The position numbers and the translations under genes are program-made. The notes under the pieces are model-generated. The model made no database searches, had not been told where the DNA came from, and saw only the letters and a list, made by a program, of their open reading frames with translations. Below are positions 10,377-21,231 of a stretch of 64,000 bases of DNA, piece by piece (within the stretch, counting starts at the first letter, position 1; each line of letters starts with the position of its first letter). Origin of the DNA: Urophycis tenuis (lineage: Eukaryota; Chordata; Actinopteri; Gadiformes; Phycidae); the NCBI GenBank assembly GCA_036785325.1, contig JAXIVH010000001.1:4983571-5047570 (forward strand), given 5' to 3'.

Positions 10377-13300
10377 CTACAACTTTAGACCGGAAAAGCT
10401 CTTGTTCAATTTCAGCAGCAGCTGATTTTTGAAGTTTTTTGCTGTAAGTTTTGCTCTCTTTGCTGTGAAGAGCAACCCGGCTGAACTAAAAAGCCTCTCA
10501 CAGGCAGCTGAGGCTAGAAGGCCTGTGTTGAGTTTCAGAGACAGCTTCTTAATGTTTAGGAAGGAGTTCAGCAGGTCCATGCTCTTCGACACACAGGCAA
10601 GGTACCCCTCCAATTTCCCAGAACCCTCTGACCTGCGGGACTTCATTGTGGAGAAGTAGTCCTCTTCGTCTGACGAATTCTGCCTGAGCGTACCCTGCTC
10701 CACCTCAGCCTCGGCCATCTGGTCAAGGTGATTCCTCAGATACAGTAGTCCTGTTTAATGACAGACGGCGTAGGGAAATTAAGTACTGAGCTATTTGTTC
10801 TTAAAGAGTACTATGGATAGCTAAATCAGATAACATATTGGAGCACTTTGGCACTATTACACTTTAATACCCCACCTCCCACTAACAAAACACGCCTGCA
10901 CAGTGGAGATGGTCAACTAATTTCACCAAATGACATAATTTTTAGTATGTCTATGAATGTGGCAAGTAAAATATGTACATGCTAATAGAAAACAAATGAA
11001 CAAGACTAAAATAAATATCATACCTGCTTCAATTACTTCAGCTTTGTCAGTCCAGCCTGTCTTAAATTTGGGTAGGAGGATTGCTGCTGAGATGAGCTCT
11101 TGGTCCTCCATCATGACTCTGAAGCGCCTTTGGACCCCTTGCTGTATTGCCGAGATGAGAGGGAGGCATATCTTGACCGACGCTTCATGCCTTCTCAGTT
11201 TGGATTGTAATTCAGAGATCACTGGGAGCAGCCACCCAAGGTGTGTGTTGCTCTCTCCCTGAAGAATATTCAAGGCCCTTACCACTGGTCTCATCACACA
11301 GCAGAACTAATCCAGAAAGGCAATTTCTGCCTGACTTAACCTGCACAAGATAAATGAAAAAACAATAATTAAGTTTTTTTCAGTAACATAGAAGGGTAAT
11401 CATAAACAACAAAATAACATTTACATCATATGGAATTTGCATTATATTATATGTTGTGTATTTTATACTCTTGAATCAGCACTGCTTATTCATATTTTAA
11501 AAGTATTTACATCATATAATCTTTATTTATTTTAATTGTAATGTATTATATGTTTGTGTATTTTATACTCTTGAATCATATACTCTTGAGTTTATTCATC
11601 ATGAATTATGACAAGTCATAGACTGTATGCTAATTAAATATTTTAAAATGTAAAAACAAACACTCACATTTTCAGTTTCAGTTCTTCGCAGACACGCCTG
11701 ATGGCATCTTCCCCTTTTTCTTTAATGATGCGTAGGATTCTCTCCACAGCCATGTAAGTGGAATTCCACCGTGTCTTGTTGGGTCGAATCAGCTGAAGAC
11801 CACATTTGTCTTCTACAGCTTCTGCTGCAGTGTGCGAGCGTCCTGACTTATTCCAGAGACCTTGGCATTTGCCAAAGGCAGCGAGTGAAATCCTCTTGTA
11901 GGTGTCATTATTTTTTTCAGCAAGGTCAGCATCTGTCGTGGCAACCAAATTGAGTAGGTGGCATGCACATCTCTGGTGTTTGGGGAGCTGGTACTCCAGG
12001 CCGTTGTCTTGCTCAAGCATGATGAATGTGTCTTGAAACTCAACGTCATCATCTGAATCTGAACCTTCTTGGTCTGAGTCTGACCCGCCATCCTCATCCT
12101 CCGTCTGGCTCTGCTCACCAAAAACAGAGAAGGCCTTCACAAAATTTGAGCCACTATCTGTGGTGGTTCTAACCACTTTTCCTCTTATTCTGTATTGGCA
12201 GTGGATATCATCCAGGACACCTGCAAGCACATCAAAGGTGTGTGATCCTTTTAACCTCTTGCATACCAGGATGACAGATCTTCTCTCGAAATTCTCCTCG
12301 TTAATCCAATGGCATGTGACGCCTATGTAGGATTTTTGGTGTGCAGACCAACAGTCTGTGGTGGTAGCGACATGATTGATGTTACTAAGATGGGATATCA
12401 ACGTCGTCTTCATTTCAGCAGCAGCTTCAGCGATTCTGCTTTTGACTGTGGGTCTGGAGAGTATTTTATACTGAGGATTGACTGCAACAGCAAACTCTTT
12501 AAAAGCTGGCTGTTCCACCAAAGAGAAGGGATGGTGACCTTCACAAATGAGCTTGATGAGAAACCGATCAACTGTCCCTTGAGACGCACGGATGGCACCC
12601 ACTGCAAGTTTGGCCTGGTTGTCTGGGAACTTGCTCTGCAGACTTTTGCCTCCTTGTTTCTGTGATGACTTCTTTGAACATGCATTAAAAACTGCAAGCT
12701 TTGATGGATGCTTTCTCTGTTAACACACACAATACAAGAGGGAACAGAATAGTTATGTATTCGTAGGCACACTCATATTTAGAAAATACTATTTTTAAAA
12801 TACATTTTGTAAGATACATCAATCTCATCCTTTTGAAAAAAAAGTGCTTTACTGTCACAGTTATCTACAAAAATGCAGATTGTAATAGGCCTACTGTAGG
12901 ATTGCTGCAGTTAGCTAGGCATTAAATTAATTTAATTATTCAATTATTAAATCAAATACAGCAATTCTGCTTTTTTTTAAACTACAGCAAAGCTGTGTTG
13001 TTTCAGAAGGGTATTGCTGCATAAATGCAGTCTCAGGTAAAAAGATGAACTCCTTCAAACTGAATGTGACAGGGCTACCATTTAATTCCTCTAGAGGGAG
13101 CTAACGTTCTGTGGGCTGATGGAAACGAGTACAGAGAATAGCTAAGCAATAACTCCGTTGACGGAGAGCCTGACGCCGCCTTCCCACTAGCAGCGTAGAT
13201 ACGGCTGCGAAACGACCGGAAGTCATACATTTCCTATGGAGAGTCGCAGACCGCATGCGAATGGGTCCGAAGGAGTGCGGTGCGAAAAAAATCGGATCCG

Positions 13301-14267
13301 ATGGCTATCCGGATGCGTTGAAAAATTTGAACTAGTACGACATTCTACGGACGGTTCCTATCCGACAATCTGAACGGAAGTTAGTGTTGCTATTGTGCTG
13401 ATAAACAAATCAACTTTTAATGAATGAAATAATGATTTAATAACGATATGTTGTCACGTATTGCTTTCATTTTCATGATTTCCTAACGTTATTAAGGTAA
13501 TTAAAATTCAAAATGTATCATTATTATTATTTTATAGTGGCCGTTTCCCTCCAAAAAATTGCACTCATCCACATAGCAAGAATTTATCCATTCATTCCAT
13601 GATGGCAAATCGTCGGCTTGTCAATGCCCTTGCTGTTGCTCTTTTTTACTCGAGAAGCAATCAGAAAAATCAGAAAAAGAAGCGATCTATGTGGTATCTT
13701 TCCGCCATTTTATTTTCTATTCCAACGCTTTCAACAGTCACATACGACGTCCGGTGGGGAAGCATTGCGTATTACGGAGCTGATTTACGCTGCTAGTGAG
13801 AAGGCGGCGTGACGGCCGACTGAGACGACGGAGAGGCTCTCCGTCGTGCTCTCCGTCTCCGTCGTCCGTCACTTTACGCAGAAGTATAAACTAGGCCTCT
13901 GTGGTGATCGCTCAGCTGCCAGCATAGCGAAAAAAAACTTGCCAAATTCTCCACAAATAAAATTACTACTATACAATACATAAACCGTTTGGGATGTAAA
14001 GAGACAAAAACACATGCGCTAACTTACCACCACATGCTTTCATAAGTTTGAAGTCGATGTTCTGAAAGCCGAAAGCTCCGTTTTGGCCGGCAGGAACATC
14101 TTGCACTGCATAATCACATTATTGCCTTTCGTGCGTTTGAAAAGGAAAAATTTTTCTAAATTTGGCCACGGGTTTTTCTGGCTTTCGTCTCCTCCAGAAT
14201 GCGTATCCTCTTCGTCTTCGGACCTTACCTCCTCCAAAGTCTCAACTTCTAAATTAGCAACAGCCAT
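10377..14267 (-). pseudogene. Tol2-like hAT transposase, four exons, two in-frame stops
   Basis: Exons on the minus strand are 14028-14267 (BED finger, starts MAVANLEVETLEEV), 11668-12716, 11024-11340 and 10377-10750. All have AG/GT borders and compatible phases. The second exon holds the catalytic core, with IATTTDCW-like VATTTDCWSAHQKSYIG, TTTDSGSNFVKAF, PKHQRCACHLLNLV and RPNKTRWNSTYMAV. The fourth has the hAT dimerisation motif SAACERLFSSAGLLF. Order and motifs correspond to Tol2 transposase (649 residues). Lesions: TGA at 14040-14042 near the end of the first exon and TAG at 11307-11309 in the third. The second cysteine of the finger is also replaced (CKMF). Apart from these the frame is long and open, so inactivation looks recent. 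Confidence 0.9.
13174..13809. mobile_element. MITE with 3-bp target duplication in the Tol2-like intron
   Basis: The 636-base element has inverted ends, CGCCGCCTTCCCACTAGCAG on the left and the near-exact complement (CTGCTAGTGAGAAGGCGGCG) on the right. It is flanked by TGA at 13171-13173 and 13810-13812. A 3-base TNA duplication and long inverted ends suit a PIF/Harbinger-type MITE, but CACTA-like elements also make 3-base duplications. No transposase is present; short frames inside are not gene-like. Confidence 0.6.
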
Positions 14268-15067
14268 CTTCCAAAGCGCAGTAACCTACTAGATCCACCT
14301 GAAAGGGCGCGCGCAAGGCAAGGCGACGCAATTGACTTTCATTTCCGGGACAGCGGTTTAAATTTCCGTCCGCATTTAATTTTTCACCATCAATATGTTT
14401 TTTTACTCAGTAACGTGAGGGGTTTCAAATGTAGCGAAGTAAAAGTACTTTGGTCAAAATGTACTCGAGTAAAAGTAAAAATTACCTATTTCAAAAACTA
14501 CTCAGAAAATTACAAATTACTCATAAAAAGTACTCAATTACAGTAACGTGAGAAAATGTAATTCGTTACTTTCCACCCCTGTATAGGACATACCTCATCT
14601 ACTTCAAAAAGCGCTGGCCGTCTTGCCTGGAAGTCTTGTATCATTGATGTGTCACGTACCACCTCATACCTCCTAGATGCAAAGGTCTTCTCCATTTTAA
14701 TTCTTACGGTCTCTCGGTTGTCTCGTCTCTTAACATCTGAAAGAAGTTCCCTTCTCAGTTTCTCAAGACTTTTTTCACACTCTCCGGTAGGATACGGGGG
14801 ACAGTAGTTTACTTCTGATCTCTTTGCCTTTTTTATTCCTAAGGCGGCATTTGCTCTTCCCCTTGGTTTGTTCTGGATCGAGTTGACCAAGACCTCACGG
14901 CATCCTAGTTTTCTCAAATGTGTCCGGTATATTGCCAGTTTGTTTTTCAAACTCATCTTCCATCCTGCATATCCTGAAAACGAGCCTTTTTCTGTAAGGC
15001 AGGGATGTTTGGTGATGAGGGCCTGCCCAACTTCATTCCATTGTTTGTCCGATACATAGAGTTTGTA

Positions 15068-17068
15068 CATAGAGTCCAGAAGCAGGTAAGGGTGTGGCCA
15101 GAGGGTGCTTCCTCAGCACTACAGGACTGCTTTAACACCACTGACTGGGCCATGTTTAAGCAGGCAGCAACCTACAACCAACACACCAATATCCAGGAGT
15201 ATTCGGACACTGTTACTGCCTACATCAGCAAATGCATTGATGATGTCACAGACACCAAGACCATCACAGTACGGGCCAACCAGAAACCATGGCTGACGGG
15301 GGAAGTCCGTGGTTTACTGAGAGCCCGGGATGCTGCTTTTAGAGCAGGTGATGAGGCTGGCCTGAGATCAGCGAGAGCCAACCTGATCCGGGGCATCAAG
15401 CTAGCTAAGAGGCAGTACAGTGCCAGGATATCCGAACACTTCAGTGACAGCAGAGACACTAGGAGCCTGTGGCAGGGGATACAGACCATCACGGACTATA
15501 AACCCCGACCACAGACCTGTGACAGTGACACCACTCTGCTGAACGATCTAAACAACTTCTTCGGACGGTTTGAAGCAGACAACAGCACCCCTGCACAGAA
15601 GTCATCACCCCCTGCAGATGACCAGGTGTTGTGCCTCTCGCCAGCCAGTGTGAGGAGATCCCTCTCCAGGATCAACGCTCGCAAAGCTGCAGGGCCTGAC
15701 AACATTCCTGGTCGTGTGCTGAAGGAATGTGCAGAGGAGCTCACGGATGTCCTCACAGACATATTCAACACCTCCCTGAGCCAAGCTGTTGTCCCCACTT
15801 GCTTCAAGAGCACCACCATCATCCCGGTCCCGAAGAAGGCCTCTCCATCCTGCTTCAACGACTACCGCCCCGTTGCACTGACCCCCATCATCATGAAGTG
15901 CTTCGAGCGGCTGGTCATGCAACACATCAAATCCATCCTCCCACCTTCACTGGACCCATACCAGTTTGCATATCGGGCCAACAGGTCGACCGATGATGCA
16001 ATCTCCACCGTCCTCCACTCAGCCCTCACCCACCTGGAGACCAAGGACTCGTATGTGATGATGCTGTTCCTTGACTTTAGTTCAGCCTTCAACACGATCA
16101 TCCCTCAGCAGCTGATCAGGAAGCTGGACTGTCTAGGACTACAGACCTCACTGTGTAACTGGTTGTTGGACTTCCTGACCGGAAGACCGCAGGCAGTCAG
16201 GGTCGGCAGGAACGCATCCAACACAATCATGCTGAACACAGGGGCTCCCCAAGGATGCGTGCTGAGCCCCCTTCTCTTCACCCTGCTGACCCACGACTGC
16301 ACTCCATCCTTCAACAACAACCTCTTCGTCAAGTTTGCGGATGACACAACTGTGGTGGGACTCATCAACCACAACGATGAGTCAAACTACAGGGAAGAGG
16401 TGAGCCAGCTGGCCGTGTGGTGCAGGGACAACAATCTCTCTCTGAACGTGCAGAAGACGAAGGAGATTGTTGTCGACTTCCGTAGAGCCTCCGTCCAGCA
16501 CCCCCCACTGACCATCGACGGTGCTGCTGTGGAGAGAGTGAGCAGCACCAAGTTCCTGGGGGTGCATCTCACTGAGGACCTCTCCTGGAACTGCAACACC
16601 ACAACACTGGCTGGCAAAGCTCAGCAGCGCCTCTACTTTCTCCGCAAACTTCGGAGAGCGAGAGCATCTGCCCCCATCATGTACTCCTTCTACCGGGGAA
16701 CCACCGAGAGCATCCTGACCAGCTGCATCACTGTGTGGTACGGCGGCTGCATCGCATCCTGTAGGAAGACCCTGCAGCGCATAGTGAGAGCAGCTGAGAA
16801 GATCGTCGGTGCTCCCCTCCCCTCCCTGCAGGACATCTACAACACACGCCTGTCCCGCAAAGCACTCAGCATTGCGGGTGACTCCACCCACCCCTCTCAC
16901 TGCCTCTTCAACCTCCTGCCCTCTGGTAGGAGGATGAGGAGTCTCAAGGCAAGGACCAGCAGACTGAAGGACAGCTTCATCCACCAGGCGGTCAGGATGC
17001 TGAACTCCCACTCAGCACTGACCCCCCTTCTCTCTCTGCTCTCTGCCCGCACAAACATTGGACGCTGA
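15068..17068 (+). CDS. L2 LINE ORF2 fragment: reverse transcriptase
   Basis: About 666 codons are open without a stop. The reverse transcriptase motifs appear in order: NARKAAGPDNIPG (about 15676-15714), NDYRPVALTPIIMKCFE, YQFAYRANRSTDDA, LFLDFSSAFNTI, GAPQGCVLSPLLF and the catalytic FADDTTVVG with FADD at 16334-16345. LNVQKTKEIVVDF and the C-terminal region WYGGCIASCRKTLQRIV follow. This matches the L2/CR1 group of non-LTR elements, which copy RNA into DNA at a nicked target. The N-terminal endonuclease is lost. The open frame begins antisense to SAMD3-like sequence at 15005, so the first 21 codons of the open stretch are not LINE. An unbroken frame suggests a young insertion. Confidence 0.88.
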   Translation, partial: HRVQKQVRVWPEGASSALQDCFNTTDWAMFKQAATYNQHTNIQEYSDTVTAYISKCIDDVTDTKTITVRANQKPWLTGEVRGLLRARDAAFRAGDEAGLRSARANLIRGIKLAKRQYSARISEHFSDSRDTRSLWQGIQTITDYKPRPQTCDSDTTLLNDLNNFFGRFEADNSTPAQKSSPPADDQVLCLSPASVRRSLSRINARKAAGPDNIPGRVLKECAEELTDVLTDIFNTSLSQAVVPTCFKSTTIIPVPKKASPSCFNDYRPVALTPIIMKCFERLVMQHIKSILPPSLDPYQFAYRANRSTDDAISTVLHSALTHLETKDSYVMMLFLDFSSAFNTIIPQQLIRKLDCLGLQTSLCNWLLDFLTGRPQAVRVGRNASNTIMLNTGAPQGCVLSPLLFTLLTHDCTPSFNNNLFVKFADDTTVVGLINHNDESNYREEVSQLAVWCRDNNLSLNVQKTKEIVVDFRRASVQHPPLTIDGAAVERVSSTKFLGVHLTEDLSWNCNTTTLAGKAQQRLYFLRKLRRARASAPIMYSFYRGTTESILTSCITVWYGGCIASCRKTLQRIVRAAEKIVGAPLPSLQDIYNTRLSRKALSIAGDSTHPSHCLFNLLPSGRRMRSLKARTSRLKDSFIHQAVRMLNSHSALTPLLSLLSARTNIGR

Positions 17069-17855
17069 CATCAACCTCCACCCATTCTCCCCCTCCCACC
17101 ACTCCCATTCCCAGCCCCCCCCCCCCCACACACACACACACTCATTCAACCCCGGATACCTGCACACAACCTCTCTCCCCCTGGACTTTAACCCCCCACC
17201 CATCTACCACCACACCCTGCTCACCTCCATGCACAGCCCCACCACCCCTACCACCTACCATCATGCACAGCCCCACCACCCCCTACCATCATGCACAGCC
17301 CTCTCCACCTCCACCCCCTACCACCATGCACAGCCCCATCACCCCCTTCCACCAGGTACAGCCCCATCTCCCTCCTCCACCATGCACAGCCACTTTACAC
17401 TTTACTTTACACTTTGCACTTTAGTCCGTATATAAATCTGTTAAATAACTGTTCATAGTACTGTTTATACTTTTTATACAGTGTTAAATAACTGTTCATA
17501 GTACTGTTTATACTTTCTATATACTGTTAAATATCTTGTTCATTGTACTGTTTATTGTTTATTGTTCATAGTACTGTTTATACTTTTTATACACTGTTTA
17601 AAACTGTTTATACTGTCCATACTGTTCATAACATCCATACTGTTCATTTATTCATTACTAGTACTATCATTACCCCCATAATGCACCTCTTACTGTTTAC
17701 TGTTTACCGTTTACTGTTACTGTTCTCAATTTGCACATTTTTCTATTTACTGTTTATTGCACTCGCGACCACCTTAGTATTTTTTATTTTTATTCTTATT
17801 TTTCTATACTTATATTTTTATATATTTATATTTATATTGCATGCTGTCTTGCACC
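17069..17855 (+). other. L2 3' untranslated region, first part
   Basis: C-rich imperfect repeats built on CACAGCCCCA occupy about 17210-17395. T-rich imperfect repeats of ACTGTTTATACTTTTTATA continue to 17855. No protein is encoded. The sequence resumes at 20612 after the nested DNA element. Confidence 0.7.
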
Positions 17856-18155
17856 TAGCCTGGGGATTCCCATGCTGCTTTGCGCGCGATTTCATTCTCA
17901 CTGCAAAGACAGCCTGGAAACCACCGCCCTTATTTTCCCCTGAGTTAGGGAACCAATCACAGAACGGCGGGCAGCAAGACGATGAACACCGAAGCTTGTA
18001 GCGTGTTAATCCAACATGGCAGCGGACACAACGTTACTGTTCGATGCAGCCTTAGAAAGTGTATTAAGTAGCTATTAATTTAATTTTAGTAGCTATTTTT
18101 TTAGTAGCAATTGGCTATGAATCGCGCGCAAAGCATCATGTGAAGAACCAGACGC

Positions 18156-20472
18156 CAGACATGTGGACTCGAGTCACATGACTTGGACTCGAGTCAGACT
18201 CGAGTCATTATTTTAATGACTTCAGACTCGACTTGATAAAATTCGCCATAACTTGCGACTCGACTTGGACTTGAATACTATTCACTCGAGACTCGAATCG
18301 GACTTTGCCTCTTTGACTTGTAATGACTTGACATGTCTCCAGTCAAAAAATACGATTACGATTACGATTTTGGCTTCCCTCGATCATTAAAACAAGATAA
18401 TCGTAATAAAACGATCATTCTGCCACCCGCCGTGTTTTGTGTGGTAAATGGAGCGAACCCTTCTTTCTCCACCTGCGCACTCCGCTGCGCCCCGCCCCCG
18501 CCTGAAAACTTGTAAGATATGTCACGCGACCGTACGGTTCTGCACCTCAAGCGAATACGACCAATCTATTTAACCACTTAAAGTCCGCACACAGAGTAAT
18601 ACAGGACCAATCAATGAAGGAAAAAATGAAACGCTCCTCCACTCCTGCCACCGCAACACAATCCTCAATTAAGGAGACGCTATACAATGCCACCCCATAT
18701 CCACCCAGCTCCCGCAGGCATAAAGAAATAACGGATGCAAACGCATGCAATCTCTCATCCTTAAATATTGTGGTTTGCAGTAACCCGACCCACCCTGTCA
18801 ATTTAGGACCGACCCAAATATTTATTTTTCCCTTTTAGTCCGACCGACTTGCCAGTTGTATACTTGCGTTAAGACCGATCGTTGTTGTTTTTTTTAACTC
18901 TTCAAATAACTAATGCAACTACAATAAAACCCTATTAATTATATTTTAGAAGGTATCGCGAATATAAATGGCCTACATACACACGTAGGCTACGTTCTTT
19001 CTTTTATATTCGCTTCATTTCATCAATGGTTCGCGCTTGTCTGTTATGATGGCTGCGGCTGCAGTAAAGAAAATGTTCGCAGTCACCGTTCAAAGTTATA
19101 GAAGGCTAAATTATTACTTTGGGTTCATGCACGGTAGCAATAGGTCCTACATGAAAAAATGCATTGAAATATCTCGACACCGCTATAAAGTGACGTGTCG
19201 ACTGACGTCAAGGAGACCACTAAACTTTTACGGGATGGAGACGCGGTCAGTGACGTCTCGATATGCAAATTTGTTTAAATTCATATCGACGTATTCACCA
19301 TGACCAAAATTTTACTCTTTTCTTATTTATTATCGCAAGTCATATCGTCATCGCAATATTGAACAGTGTGATCGCACATTTTCACAATGATCTGGTCTCA
19401 GCAGATACCTTGACTCTGTTGGTTGTTATGTCATATTTGGAAGCTCAATCTGTAACTTTTTTTCATAAAAATCTCACCAGAAGTAACCATTTAAAGGGTT
19501 ATTTTTCAAAATTTTCTTCCGGGGGAGCATGCCCCCGGACCCCCCTAGTGTTGCTTGTTTACCAACACACAGCACCACTGTTACAAAAAAATCTAGAGGA
19601 AACACTGAGTATACTGTACTATAGACATACTATATACCTCCAGAAATCCTACTGTCAAAACGCTCAGAATTGCGCACTTAACATATTTAAATCAGAAAAA
19701 AAATTCTTGGGGGGCCCCATTACGCTGTCACCTTTTTTACTCTGACCAGTTTGCAGGTCTGGTCCCCATCGCTCGCAGATGTCGGACACACTGCTATCCA
19801 GTTTAATTTTTTGCAAATGCAATTCTTCATCTTGATCTCTCTCTGTCTGTCTCTCTCTTTCTGTCTCTCAAGCGCCTACCCCCAGCACCTTTCATTGTGT
19901 GTAGTCATGCTGCTTAATTGTTATGCAGATTAAACATTGTTTTATTGAAATATTAGGTTTAATTGTGATTTAAGCAAAATGTTGACCTACTGTAACTGGC
20001 ATCCACTGAAGCATCAATGCCAGTTACATGCATCCACACAGTTCATGCCTCACTAGTCAAGGCGCTTTACCAACTTTAGGATGACAGTGGTGCCTTCCGT
20101 GCTCATACATTTCTAACCCACCATTCTCACACAATACTTTGAAGGTCTTTGGGCGCATGCGTATATACAGATATATAAAATATATGCATAGTTTAATCTG
20201 TGTGTATAAAAAAATACTGAAGATTAGGTTGATATGTTGAAATTGTGATCATTAGTCTGATAATGGCATTATTAAGTGAAGAGTACATGATGACTTGTTC
20301 AGGACTCGAAGAAGCTTGGGACTTGGACTTGGACTCGACTTGGCTTTGGTGTTACTTGGAATTGGACTCGACTTGCCCTTCTCTGTCTTTACTTGGGACT
20401 TGACTTGGACTTGACTGCTAAGACTTGGGACTTACTTGGGACTTGCCAAACAGTGACTTGGTCCCACCTCTG
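18156..20472 (+). mobile_element. hAT element with 8-bp target duplication (nested)
   Basis: An identical 8-base duplication CCAGACGC flanks it at 18148-18155 and 20473-20480. The ends are CAGACATGTGG and, as reverse complement, CAGAGGTGGGACC. Subterminal regions at both ends are packed with GACTTGGACTCGA-like short repeats (about 18165-18320 and 20300-20470). It encodes only the start of a BED-finger hAT protein (18500-18770), so it is an internally deleted, non-autonomous copy. Confidence 0.75.
18500..18770 (+). pseudogene. hAT transposase N-terminal fragment (BED finger)
   Basis: In one plus-strand frame the segment reads CKICHATVRFC and then, after a small shift, TTNLFNHLKSAHR, giving the Cys-x2-Cys and His halves of a BED zinc finger. 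Next come QSSIKETLYNATPYP and SSRRHKEITDA, the linker that precedes the catalytic core in BED-type hAT transposases. The similarity stops near 18765 and no core or dimerisation region follows. It lies inside the nested hAT element and shows that the element derives from an autonomous relative. Confidence 0.6.
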
Positions 20473-21231
20473 CCAGACGCCATTTGATAGACATTCGTAG
20501 CGCCCAATAAACGGCTCTAGGCATTCGTAAACCACGCCTCAAATACGAGAAAATGCACACCTAGTTCCCAGACCACCATCTCATCGAGATGTGGACGCGT
20601 CAGCCAGGCTATCTTGCACCAGGGATTGAGGGAAACGGCATTTCGGTTCTTGTGTATGGCCTGTACATTCATGAAAACTGACAATAAAGTTTACTTGAAT
20701 CTTGAATCTTGAATCTCTATTTAACCACCTCCTGTATTAGTCCTTCCAATATGCTCGATCGAAGTTTTGAATCAGGTATAAAAGCTCCCCCCTCCCCTCT
20801 GTAAGCTGCATTGCCATGCTCCAGTTTCAACTCCGCATCATAGGCAAACTGAGGAACAGAAAAGATGCTGGGCCAAACTGGTCTTGAACAGGACTGATCT
20901 GACTCAGGTGTTGAGGGTATGTCGGTGTCAACACTGCCACTCGATGAAGATTCAGGAACATTAGCTAAAACTGAGGTGGAGTACCTATAGGTGCACTGGG
21001 GAGGTGAAGCCGCTGCCAAAGGGATCACTCTGATAGTTCCTCTATCCTGCACTTCTTCCATTGAGGTGAGATTCATGAAGTCGTTTCCGAAGAGAATATC
21101 CATAAACTGGAGTCTGAAAGAGGAGGTGAGGCCACATTGTCTCTGTACGTCATGAACATTGTATTTGCATGCTTTTACCATATCAACACATGACAAAAAC
21201 ATTCAACTCAAAGTTTGATTTGACACAGAAT

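Larger units (their letters stand above)
9713..14581 (-). mobile_element. Tol2-like hAT transposon, full length (4869 bp)
   Basis: The ends are CAGAGGTGGAAAG at 9713 and, as reverse complement, CAGGGGTGGAAAG at 14581. They are flanked by an identical 8-base target duplication TATAGGAC at 9705-9712 and 14582-14589. Both subterminal regions are full of GAGTAAAAGT motifs, as in medaka Tol2 (about 4.7 kb). A four-exon transposase gene fills the interior on the minus strand. The element landed in an intron of the SAMD3-like gene beside the donor of the exon ending at 14594. It carries a nested MITE at 13174-13809. By the target duplication it is an intact insertion, but the transposase has two stops. 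Confidence 0.92.
17856..20611. mobile_element. Unclassified DNA transposon, 9-bp target duplication
   Basis: The flanks are identical, TCTTGCACC at 17847-17855 and 20612-20620. The ends are inverted: TAGCCTGG on the left and CCAGGCTA on the right. Removing the nested hAT (18156-20472 plus one duplication) leaves about 430 bases, so it is non-autonomous. No transposase fragment is visible in the remainder. A 9-base duplication fits Mutator-like or Merlin-like integrases; the short terminal repeat does not decide between them. Confidence 0.65.
15068..20717 (+). mobile_element. L2-type LINE, 5'-truncated, with a nested DNA element
   Basis: The insertion lies inside a SAMD3-like exon. The left junction is at about 15067 and the right at about 20718, with only TA shared by both flanks. 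It carries the 3' part of ORF2 (to 17068), a C-rich then T-rich 3' untranslated region, and ends in tandem TTGAATC units at about 20693-20716, after an AATAAA at 20682-20687. The 3' untranslated region is interrupted at 17856-20611 by a DNA transposon. The endonuclease domain is missing through 5' truncation. Confidence 0.85.
8013..21142 (-). pseudogene. SAMD3-like gene, split by an L2 insertion in an exon
   Basis: Exons on the minus strand are about 21142-20719 joined to 15067-14594 (one original exon), then 9585-9433, 9335-9243 and 8321-8013. Junctions are AG/GT and the phases fit; the joined product would be about 480 residues. It resembles teleost proteins annotated 'sterile alpha motif domain-containing protein 3-like'. 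Segments include FRLQFMDILFGNDF, PSIFSVPQFAYDAELKL, ALITKHPCL, KKAKRSEVNYCPPYP, INAEFKRITTMPLQSRF, RECILKALCVYLNEDPE and SLAVAMLFGLMYALNL. I see no stop or frameshift inside the exons, so the only clear lesion is the L2 at 15068-20717, which splits a Tyr codon. A Tol2-like element sits in the intron at 9713-14581. The function of the family is not established here. The first exon(s) upstream of 21142 are uncertain; a competing start is at 21202. Confidence 0.75.

Noticed and set aside
16382..17011. 209-codon minus-strand frame
   Set aside because: Antisense shadow of the L2 reverse transcriptase frame.
19037..19745. Plus-strand frames inside the nested hAT element
   Set aside because: No transposase motif; this is non-coding filler of a non-autonomous element.
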